A DNA stretch of 5,109 bases from a bacterium (GTDB lineage Bacteria; RBG-13-66-14): NCBI GenBank assembly GCA_026398675.1, contig JAPLSK010000337.1:1-5109 (forward strand), in the 5' to 3' direction. How positions within the stretch are numbered: the first letter of the stretch is position 1; each line of letters opens with the position of its first letter. Both the position numbers and the translations under genes were made by a program. Of the stretch, positions 1 to 4,455 are shown one piece after another. The notes under the pieces were generated by a model that was given only the letters and a program-made list of their open reading frames with translations, ran no database searches and had not been told where the DNA came from.

Positions 1-751
1 CTTCGGCTTCGTCTTCGGCTCGAGCCAGGCGGCGGCCCAGACCGTGACCGGGGCGCTGGGGGGGCTCGTCCCCGATTCCCTGGGCTGGGCGGAGAATCTC
101 TTGGAAAAAGCGGTGGGGGCGCGGGTCGAGGTGGGAATCGCGGGGCTGGTGGTGCTCCTTTGGCTCTCCTCGCGGCTCACCGATTCCGTCCGCCGAGCGC
201 TGGACAACATCTGGGGCGCGGGGCGAAAAAGGCGCTGGTGGGAGGGGAGGCTCGTCGCCCTGGGCATGCTCGTGGGGGTCTTCGTGTTCCTGTTGGCGGG
301 GACCGTCCTCACCGGGCTCCTGGCCAAGCTGGCCGGTTCCGACTGGCGCCTGGGGGGATGGGAGTTCCCCCTGGCCAGGGGCCTCGCCCGGATCGTCCTC
401 TTGGTCGTCCCGTATCTCCTGACGGCGTTCTTCTTCTTCCTCGTCTACCGCCTGGTGCCCACGGCGCCGGTGAGCTGGCAGGCGGCGTCCGTGGGCGCGC
501 TCACGGCGGCGCTCGCCTACGAGGCGGCCAAGGTACTCTTCAGCTTCTACCTGGCCGACCTGGCCCGACCGGACGTCTACTACGGCGTACTGGCCGGCCT
601 GGTCGCTTTCAGCTTCTGGTCCTACTACGCGGCGACGATTCTCCTCTTGGGCGCGGAGCTGGCCTACGCGGTCGAGGGTCGTCGCGCACAGTGGAAGCTG
701 CGCCGAAGGGCCCGCGGCATCGCCGACGACCTGCGCGACGGGACGGGATAG
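1..751 (+). CDS. YihY/virulence factor BrkB family integral membrane protein (5' partial)
   Basis: The reading frame is open from position 2 to the TAG at 749-751, giving 249 visible residues. The GTG at 44 is internal, because the frame continues upstream with family-like sequence (FGSSQAAAQTVTG). Numbering from that GTG, hydrophobic spans lie near residues 29-48, 70-93, 109-137, 145-170 and 177-208, and the tail is basic and cytoplasmic-looking (GRRAQWKLRRRARG). The SSRLTDSVRRALDNIW stretch followed by RRWWEGRLVALG, and the closing SFWSYYAATILLLGAELAYA segment, are typical of the YihY/BrkB family (PF03631). Members are usually about 280-300 residues, so roughly the first 40-50 are missing. 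The older label ribonuclease BN is a misassignment for this family. The family sits in the inner membrane and its substrate is not established; a transport role is often suggested. Family assignment is confident, function is not. Confidence 0.88.
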   Translation, partial: FGFVFGSSQAAAQTVTGALGGLVPDSLGWAENLLEKAVGARVEVGIAGLVVLLWLSSRLTDSVRRALDNIWGAGRKRRWWEGRLVALGMLVGVFVFLLAGTVLTGLLAKLAGSDWRLGGWEFPLARGLARIVLLVVPYLLTAFFFFLVYRLVPTAPVSWQAASVGALTAALAYEAAKVLFSFYLADLARPDVYYGVLAGLVAFSFWSYYAATILLLGAELAYAVEGRRAQWKLRRRARGIADDLRDGTG

Positions 752-762
752 TCCGCTTGAAT

Positions 763-890
763 AACGCCCGGCGTTGGAGTATCCTCTCCAGACTGACACC
801 CGCGAGCCGACATCCGGGTCGGACGGTGCGACGACTCCCAGGATACCACTGTATCCAACCGTTCGGGCACCGGAGGACGGCTTTTGCCGT
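763..890 (+). other. Cluster of five short hairpins in the intergenic region; possible structured RNA or leader
   Basis: No gene is supported between 752 and 1035. Within it are five local inverted repeats: the odd palindrome AACGCCCGGCGTT (763-775), TGGAG/CTCCA (775-779/786-790), CCGAC/GTCGG (807-811/818-822) enclosed by CACC/GGTG (797-800/825-828), GGATAC/GTATCC around CACT (841-856), and ACGGC/GCCGT around TTTT (877-890). The last competes with CTTTT/AAAAG (881-885/892-896), so two exclusive folds are possible. The first hairpin lies 11 bases after the YihY stop but has no T-run, so it is not a classic intrinsic terminator. I recognise no known riboswitch family. Short hairpins arise by chance in GC-rich DNA; five stems of at least 5 bp in 128 bases is suggestive only. 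Confidence 0.35.
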
Positions 891-940
891 TAAAAGAGAG
901 GAGGACGCTGACGGTGAACGGGTGAGGTAATTTTCATTTC

Positions 941-1020
941 CACCGCGCAAACCGAGCGTAGCGAGCTACGCCCCAGCGAAACGAAGCGAAGCGAGTTATG
1001 CCCCAGCAAATCGCATCTAG
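941..1020 (+). repeat. Degenerate 30-bp-period intergenic repeat with GCGAA-rich core
   Basis: The unit at 961-990 and the one at 991-1020 match at 22 of 30 positions, and at 17 of the first 20; both contain GCGAG-(C/T)TA(C/T)-GCCCCAGC. A weaker third partial copy precedes them at 941-960 (about 12 of 20, better with a gap). The repeat holds a 5-bp sub-period (CGAAGCGAAGCGAG) and a GCGTAGC/GCTACGC dyad at 956-971. It ends about 15 bases before the start codon at 1036, so it probably forms part of that gene's leader. There are no CRISPR-like unique spacers. It may be a dispersed extragenic element of this genome. Confidence 0.55.
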
Positions 1021-1024
1021 GACT

Positions 1025-1028
1025 GGAG
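1025..1028 (+). promoter_or_regulatory. Ribosome binding site of the AhpD-like gene
   Basis: GGAG lies 7 bases before the ATG at 1036, in CTGGAGTTTTTAG. It supports that start. No other ATG or GTG upstream in this frame has comparable support. Confidence 0.7.
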
Positions 1029-1035
1029 TTTTTAG

Positions 1036-1392
1036 ATGACTAATGCAGTGGACGATTTCCGCCGGGAACGGAATGAGCTCAACGAGCTGGTTCTATCCCG
1101 GAGCGGGAAAATCACGAAACGTTTTTTCTCGCTCGACACCCAGGTTTACGATGAGGGGAGGCTCCCCGGCAGGTTCAAGGAGCTGCTGGGGCTAGTCGCC
1201 TCGACCGTGCTGCGCTGCGAGGACTGCGTCACGTACCACGTCCTGCGCTGCAATGATGAGGGTGTGGATGGCGATGAGTTCTACGAGGCCCTCGAGGTTG
1301 CGCTGGTGGTGGGCGGCTCCGTGGTCATCCCCCACTACCGCCGCGCCGCCCGCCTCTGGGAGGATATCCGGGGGAAGGGGGGTCGGTCGTGA
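1036..1392 (+). CDS. Carboxymuconolactone decarboxylase / AhpD-like family protein
   Basis: This 118-residue protein contains the CxxCxxxH signature of the AhpD-like fold: Cys61, Cys64 and His68 in LRCEDCVTYHV, with the usual preceding helix (PGRFKELLGLVASTVL) and following ALEVALVVGGSVVIPHYRRA. This fits PF02627. In AhpD the cysteine pair and histidine form a redox or peroxidase centre that works with alkyl hydroperoxide reductase; in gamma-carboxymuconolactone decarboxylase the cysteines are absent. The intact motif therefore favours a thiol-redox role over decarboxylation (inference). Cys72 is an extra cysteine. The protein should be cytoplasmic, as there is no signal peptide. Its stop overlaps the next gene's start by 4 bases (GTGA), so expression is probably coupled to the phosphotransferase. 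The physiological substrate cannot be read from the sequence. Confidence 0.87.
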   Translation: MTNAVDDFRRERNELNELVLSRSGKITKRFFSLDTQVYDEGRLPGRFKELLGLVASTVLRCEDCVTYHVLRCNDEGVDGDEFYEALEVALVVGGSVVIPHYRRAARLWEDIRGKGGRS

Positions 1393-2393
1393 GCTACAAC
1401 ATTTTCGGCGCCCCCGGCTGGGAGATAACCCCCGTGGGCAAAACGGCGCTGGAACAGGCGCTCGCCCGACACCTCTCCCGGTCCATCGCCGTGGAGAGCA
1501 TCATCTTCGCCGAGCCCGACTCCGGGTCCACGTCCGGCGGCAACGGTTTCGCCCCCCGGCGGGGGACCGTGACTACCAGGGCCGGTCGGGGTGAAGAGGT
1601 TCGGGTGGATCTCTTCTTCAAGCTTCCCACCGAGCGCGAGGTGGAGGGTCTTGTCCTCGGGCATCGGCTGGGCCTGAAGCACCAGCCGCGCATCCTCGTC
1701 TCCTCCCTGGACATCCGGTCGAACGGCGTCGAGAGCCAGGCGCTGTGCTACATTTTCGTGCCGGGTCAGACGCTCGGAAACGGCGCCGACGGCAACCTTT
1801 TCACCGCCGATTCCCTCCCCGAGGGGATTGTGGCCGACATGGCCCTCCTCCACGCCTCCACCGCCGGACACGCCGAGGCCTACCTCCGCCGGGGCTACAC
1901 CTTCGCCTCCCGGGAGAGCCTGATCGAGGAGGCGTCGGTGGACGATACTGCGGCGTACCTTGTCCTTCCCGGCATGAGTGATGAAGCTGGGACTCTACTG
2001 AGCCGCGCAACGGCGGTCTCCGCCGAGGCGGTCAATCTGGCCGCGGGCGACGGGCCGGTGGTCATTCACGGCGAGATCGAGCCCCCCCACATCGTGGTGG
2101 GCGACGACGGCGCGGGGACCCTCGTGGACTGGGGCGGGCTGGGGCTCGGCTGGGCGGCGCTGGACCTGGCTCCCTGTCTGGGCTACGAGCAGATCCCGCT
2201 CTACCGGCAGATGGCCGGGGCCCGCAACCCGTCCTGGAACCCGCCCGACGAAAAGGCGCTGGCCGCGGCCCGCCTGGTACACGCCCTCGCGCGCCTCAAG
2301 CGGCTCGCCGGGAACCCGGACGGCCCGCCTCCGTCGGCGGGGTCGGTCGGGGCCCTGGTCGGACGATTGGACGATGCCCTGACCCGGCTCTAA
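1389..2393 (+). CDS. APH-like phosphotransferase family protein with substituted catalytic residues
   Basis: The 334-residue protein starts at GTG 1389, overlapping the preceding stop; a purine-rich run (AAGGGGGG, ending at 1382) 6 bases upstream can serve as ribosome binding site. The layout is that of aminoglycoside phosphotransferase/choline-kinase-like folds (PF01636 type): a possible ATP-anchoring Lys78 in DLFFKLP, an acidic helix just after it (REVEGL, Glu84/Glu86), a hinge-like FVPGQTLG (about 123-130), a catalytic-loop-like segment VVIHGEIEPPHIVV (224-237) and the metal-binding-type Asp247 in LVDWGGLGLG, followed by ALDLAPCL. In the usual loop HGDxxxxN, Asp is the catalytic base and Asn a metal ligand. 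Here they read Glu229 and His234, so activity may be altered or lost. Family members phosphorylate small molecules such as antibiotics, choline, homoserine or sugars, and no substrate is indicated here. A resistance role is not supported by the sequence. Confidence 0.72.
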   Translation: MSYNIFGAPGWEITPVGKTALEQALARHLSRSIAVESIIFAEPDSGSTSGGNGFAPRRGTVTTRAGRGEEVRVDLFFKLPTEREVEGLVLGHRLGLKHQPRILVSSLDIRSNGVESQALCYIFVPGQTLGNGADGNLFTADSLPEGIVADMALLHASTAGHAEAYLRRGYTFASRESLIEEASVDDTAAYLVLPGMSDEAGTLLSRATAVSAEAVNLAAGDGPVVIHGEIEPPHIVVGDDGAGTLVDWGGLGLGWAALDLAPCLGYEQIPLYRQMAGARNPSWNPPDEKALAAARLVHALARLKRLAGNPDGPPPSAGSVGALVGRLDDALTRL

Positions 2394-2446
2394 AGACCGG
2401 GTCGGCGCCGTGGACGGCCCTTCCAAGAGGGAATAGGCATTTTCCG

Positions 2447-2470
2447 CCGGTTACCCGTCGTAAAAACCGG
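2447..2470 (+). other. Inverted repeat in the gap before the fumarase gene
   Basis: CCGGTT (2447-2452) pairs with AACCGG (2465-2470) across a 12-base loop. It lies in the 99-base gap between the phosphotransferase stop and the fumarase ATG, 22 bases before that ATG. No T-run follows, so it does not look like a terminator. It could be a leader hairpin, an operator, or chance. No clear promoter is visible in the gap, leaving open that fumarase is cotranscribed with the two upstream genes. Confidence 0.3.
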
Positions 2471-2492
2471 AACCCCAACCCGAAAGACGGAC

Positions 2493-3335
2493 ATGCGAGA
2501 GATAGACTTAAGCAAGGTCACCGCCGCCGTCCGGCAGCTCTGCCTGGACGCCGCTTACCGATTGCCCGAGGACGTGGAGCGGGCGCTCCGCGATTTCCGC
2601 GCCGTGGAGCCCTCCCCCGTGGGGCGCGACGTCCTCGACGTGATAATCAAGAACGCCGAAATCGCCCGGGACGAGGAGGTGGCCATCTGCCAGGACACGG
2701 GCTACGCCGTGGCCTTCGTAACCCTGGGCCAGGATGTGCGCATCACCGGCGGCGGGCTCACCGAGGCCATCGCCGAGGGGGTGCGCCAAGGCTACGCCGA
2801 CGGCTACCTGCGCAAGTCCATCGTGGCCGACCCCTTGAGGCGCAAGAACACCGGCGACAACACCCCGCCCGTCATCCACTACGACGTGGTCCCCGGCGAC
2901 GCGCTCGTAATCCACTTCGAGCCCAAGGGCGGCGGCTGCGAGAACATGAGCCGGGTGGCCATGCTCAAGCCCGCCGACGGGGTGGAGGGGGTGCGGCGCT
3001 TCGTCCTGCACACGGTGGACGAGGCCGGTCCCAACCCCTGCCCCCCCACCATCATCGGGGTGGGCATCGGCGGCGACTTCGAGAAGTGCGCCATCCTGGC
3101 GAAAAAGGCCACCCTGCGCACCGTGGGCGAGTACAACCCGGACCCGTACTACGCCGGGCTGGAGAAGCAGTGGCTGGATGAAATCAACCGGCTCGGCATC
3201 GGGCCCCAGGGGCTGGGCGGACGGACAACCTCTCTGTGGCTGGCCATCGAGACCTACCCCTGCCACATCGCCAGCCTGCCGGCGGCGGTCAACGTGCAGT
3301 GCCACGCGGCGCGGCATAAGTCCGTCGAGTTGTAG
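2493..3335 (+). CDS. fumA: Fumarate hydratase class I, alpha subunit ([4Fe-4S] type)
   Basis: This 280-residue protein matches the N-terminal catalytic half of class I fumarases (PF05681), also seen in the TtdA subunit of L-tartrate dehydratase. It would catalyse reversible hydration of fumarate to L-malate in the cytoplasm, in the TCA cycle or its reductive branch. The likely cluster cysteines are Cys66 (ICQDTG), Cys183 (NPCPPTIIGVGIGG) and Cys270 (VQCHAARH); their spacings resemble those of single-chain class I enzymes. Substrate-site-like segments include RKNTGDNTPP (118-126) and PKGGGCENMS (144-153). Cys149 stands where I expect Ser or Ala. Length and C-terminal ending (RHKSVEL) look complete. 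ATG 2493 begins the family-typical MREIDLSKV, although the Shine-Dalgarno is weak (AAGACGG). The beta subunit that normally supplies the other half of the enzyme is not adjacent; tandem stops TAG-TAA and a terminator follow. Fumarase versus tartrate dehydratase cannot be settled from the alpha chain alone. Confidence 0.9.
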   Translation: MREIDLSKVTAAVRQLCLDAAYRLPEDVERALRDFRAVEPSPVGRDVLDVIIKNAEIARDEEVAICQDTGYAVAFVTLGQDVRITGGGLTEAIAEGVRQGYADGYLRKSIVADPLRRKNTGDNTPPVIHYDVVPGDALVIHFEPKGGGCENMSRVAMLKPADGVEGVRRFVLHTVDEAGPNPCPPTIIGVGIGGDFEKCAILAKKATLRTVGEYNPDPYYAGLEKQWLDEINRLGIGPQGLGGRTTSLWLAIETYPCHIASLPAAVNVQCHAARHKSVEL

Positions 3336-3365
3336 TAAACCGACATCAGCCCGTTTAAATAACAG

Positions 3366-3394
3366 GAGAGCCCGACCGGCTCTCTTTATTCATT
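3366..3394 (+). terminator. Rho-independent terminator after the fumarase gene
   Basis: GAGAGCC (3366-3372) pairs with GGCTCTC (3378-3384) around a 5-base loop CGACC, with an extra G-T pair possible at 3365/3385. A T-rich tail (TTTATTCATTT) follows immediately. It lies 30 bases after the TAG at 3333-3335 and should end the transcript that carries fumarase. Its tail runs into the -35 box of the next promoter. Confidence 0.85.
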
Positions 3395-3422
3395 TGACAG
3401 GATTTTTTTTTTAATATCTAAT
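3394..3422 (+). promoter_or_regulatory. Strong sigma70-type promoter with a T10 spacer tract, for the propeller lipoprotein
   Basis: A consensus -35 box TTGACA (3394-3399) and a 5-of-6 -10 box TCTAAT (3417-3422) are separated by exactly 17 bases, the optimal distance. Transcription would start near 3429, leaving a leader of about 43 bases before ATG 3472. Ten of the 17 spacer bases are a T run (3403-3412). The promoter directly follows the upstream terminator, so the lipoprotein gene appears to be an independent unit. The boxes are seen; promoter activity is inferred. Confidence 0.75.
3403..3412 (+). repeat. T10 homopolymer in the promoter spacer
   Basis: Ten consecutive T residues in an otherwise GC-rich window lie wholly between the -35 and -10 boxes. 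Homopolymers of this length are prone to slipped-strand changes, and each gained or lost base would shift promoter spacing from the present 17. It could instead be a fixed bent-DNA tract that helps promoter activity. Confidence 0.85.
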
Positions 3423-3458
3423 AGTCGTGGAAGTTTTTCTGGTTTGGAGGCAGTAGGT

Positions 3459-3464
3459 AGGAGG
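3459..3464 (+). promoter_or_regulatory. Strong ribosome binding site of the lipoprotein gene, with two flanking SD-like motifs
   Basis: AGGAGG sits 7 bases before ATG 3472, an ideal distance, and fixes that start. GGAGG at 3446-3450 and GGGAG at 3467-3471 add further anti-Shine-Dalgarno matches in the same purine-rich leader. With the strong promoter this suggests high expression. Confidence 0.8.
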
Positions 3465-3471
3465 TAGGGAG

Positions 3472-4233
3472 ATGAGAACTGTTTTTCTAATCTGTGCGCT
3501 TCTCCTGGGGCTCATACTGGGTTTTTCGTGTACGGTTCCGGGAGGCGGCGACGGGGATGGTGACGGGGATGGTGGTAACGGCCGCATCGCCTTTATGTCC
3601 GACCGCGATGGGGACTGGGAAATCTTCGTGATGGAAGCTGACGGGAGCAACCAGACCCAGTTGACCAACAACGCTAGCTTTGACGAGTATCCCGACTGGA
3701 GTCCAGACGGAGACCGCATCGCCTTCTGCTCCGACCGCGACGGGGACTGGGAAATCTTCGTGATGGACACCGACGGGGGCGACCAGACCCAGTTGACCTA
3801 CAACGACAGCTTTGACGATAAGCCCGACTGGAGCCCGGATGGCGACCGCATCGCCTTCGCCTCCGAGCTCGACGGGGACGACGAAATCTTCGTGATGGAC
3901 GCTGACGGGAGCAACCCGACCCAGTTAACCTTCGACGGTGGTAGTCATCCCTCCTGGAGGCCGGACGGCAGCCACATCGCCTTCGACTCCTACCGCGACG
4001 GGGACTGGGAAATTTTCGTGATGGACGCCGACGGTAGCAACCAAACCCAGTTGACCTACAACGACACATATGACGATAATCCCGCCTGGAGCCCGGACGG
4101 CGACCGCATCGCCTTCGAGTCCTACGGCACATGGTCCGACATGGAAATCTTCGTGATGGACGCCGACGGGGGCAACCAGACCCAGTTGACCACAGAGGGA
4201 GGTTGGTCTCCCGACTGGGGCCCGGCGAAGTAG
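3472..4233 (+). CDS. Putative lipoprotein with five TolB/PD40-type beta-propeller repeats
   Basis: The 253-residue protein starts with a signal peptide (MRTVFLICALLLGLILGFSC). Cys20 is a probable lipidation site, though the lipobox is loose (Gly-Phe-Ser before Cys, not Leu-x-Gly/Ala). A flexible DG-rich linker (GGGDGDGDGDGG, 24-35) follows. Residues 38 to 253 form five repeats of 42-44 residues with the pattern RIAF-S-RDGDWEIFVMDADGSNQTQLT-WSPDGD, the WD40-like/PD40 motif of TolB (PF07676). The repeats start at residues 38, 82, 126, 168 and 212. Repeats 3 and 5 have shortened inter-blade loops, and repeat 5 reads GTWSDM in place of RDGDW. Such proteins are usually periplasmic or outer-surface binding scaffolds; the many Asp-x-Asp-Gly turns could bind calcium (inference). 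TolB has six blades, so five is low: either a closed five-blade propeller or an assembly needing a partner. It is not TolB itself, as the TolB N-terminal domain and Tol-Pal neighbours are absent. Ligand unknown. Confidence 0.85.
   Translation: MRTVFLICALLLGLILGFSCTVPGGGDGDGDGDGGNGRIAFMSDRDGDWEIFVMEADGSNQTQLTNNASFDEYPDWSPDGDRIAFCSDRDGDWEIFVMDTDGGDQTQLTYNDSFDDKPDWSPDGDRIAFASELDGDDEIFVMDADGSNPTQLTFDGGSHPSWRPDGSHIAFDSYRDGDWEIFVMDADGSNQTQLTYNDTYDDNPAWSPDGDRIAFESYGTWSDMEIFVMDADGGNQTQLTTEGGWSPDWGPAK
3550..3573 (+). repeat. Perfect 2 x 12-bp tandem repeat encoding the DGDG linker
   Basis: GACGGGGATGGT occurs twice in direct succession and encodes Asp-Gly-Asp-Gly twice, just after the predicted lipidated Cys20. 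Being a multiple of 3, gain or loss of units would change linker length without shifting the frame. Confidence 0.85.
3583..4230 (+). repeat. Five tandem 126-132 bp coding repeats (propeller blades)
   Basis: Units lie at 3583-3714, 3715-3846, 3847-3972, 3973-4104 and 4105-4230 (44, 44, 42, 44 and 42 codons). Similarity extends to the DNA level, including synonymous sites: GGGGACTGGGAAAT with TTCGTGATGGA after it recurs in units 1, 2 and 4, and CAGTT-ACC closes the LT motif in all five. Conservation of wobble bases points to recent internal duplication or ongoing gene conversion, not only protein-level constraint. Confidence 0.9.
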
Positions 4234-4272
4234 ACCCATCCTCCCCCAGCTGGTGAAGGAGATGCGCAGGCC

Positions 4273-4300
4273 GGCCCCGAGGGATGCATCCCCTGTGGCC
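4273..4300 (+). other. 28-bp imperfect dyad with a perfect 12-bp palindromic core
   Basis: GGGATGCATCCC (4281-4292) is a perfect palindrome. GGCC at 4273-4276 and 4297-4300 extends the symmetry, and the arms between them allow one C-G and one G-T pair. It begins 39 bases after the lipoprotein stop. No T-run follows directly, so it may be a non-canonical 3' hairpin stabilising or ending that transcript, or a dimeric protein site. The function is not determined by the sequence. Nothing coding is supported between 4234 and 4455. Confidence 0.45.
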
Positions 4301-4391
4301 CGCCGCTTCTACTTTCCTTAAAAACGGTCAACGCACGGTGTGATGCGGCACGAGTCAGTCACTCCGTAGCGGGATAACGGGGCCGGATTTT

Positions 4392-4400
4392 TGTTAAAAT
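4392..4400 (+). promoter_or_regulatory. Candidate extended -10 promoter for purQ
   Basis: TGTTAAAAT matches the extended -10 form TG-N-TAnAAT (5 of 6 in the hexamer, 4395-4400). No convincing -35 is present 17 bases upstream, which is tolerated by extended -10 promoters. The predicted start near 4407 would give a leader of about 49 bases before ATG 4456. It stands out as the only AT-rich patch in this gap. The evidence is moderate to weak. Confidence 0.4.
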
Positions 4401-4424
4401 AGGGGCGCAGAGCCCCTTTCTTTT
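4401..4424 (+). terminator. Terminator-like hairpin just upstream of purQ, possibly bidirectional
   Basis: AGGGGC (4401-4406) pairs with GCCCCT (4412-4417) across GCAGA, followed by TTCTTTT. An A-rich stretch (TTAAAAT) precedes it, so it could also work on the opposite strand. It lies 168 bases after the lipoprotein stop and 38 bases before purQ. If the -10 box next to it is used, transcription starts inside the hairpin, so the structure would block only read-through from upstream. An attenuator role in a longer purQ leader is the alternative. Confidence 0.65.
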
Positions 4425-4455
4425 CGCACCTCGGCCGTCCTCGCCCGGCGGGAAT

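Noticed and set aside
797..896. Known riboswitch such as glycine, TPP or cobalamin type in the first intergenic region
   Set aside because: Short matches to fragments occur, but no consensus core could be assembled on either strand.
160..930. Plus-strand open frame overlapping the YihY gene and the following gap (256 codons)
   Set aside because: It is a frame-shifted shadow: the product is an Arg/Pro/Gly-rich sequence without structure, while the other frame encodes a coherent membrane protein.
941..1020. CRISPR array
   Set aside because: Units are degenerate and directly adjacent at a 30-bp period, with no unique spacers and no cas genes nearby.
1389..2393. Antibiotic resistance aminoglycoside phosphotransferase
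   Set aside because: Only the fold-level pattern is present, the catalytic motif is altered, and there is no mobile or resistance context.
2508..3317. Long open frame on the minus strand opposite the fumarase gene (269 codons)
   Set aside because: It mirrors the codon structure of the fumarase gene. GC-rich third positions remove antisense stop codons. The translation is Gly/Val/His-rich with no recognisable domain.
3674..4132. Arg-rich minus-strand open frame across the propeller repeats
   Set aside because: It is simply the reverse complement of the Asp/Ser-rich repeats, and its own repeat pattern reflects theirs.
3472..4233. TolB of the Tol-Pal system
   Set aside because: It lacks the TolB N-terminal domain and the tol/pal neighbours, has five repeats and not six, and carries a probable lipidation cysteine.
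4330..4455. Purine (guanine/adenine) riboswitch upstream of purQ
   Set aside because: The conserved aptamer core and three-way junction sequences are not present; only a terminator-like hairpin is seen.
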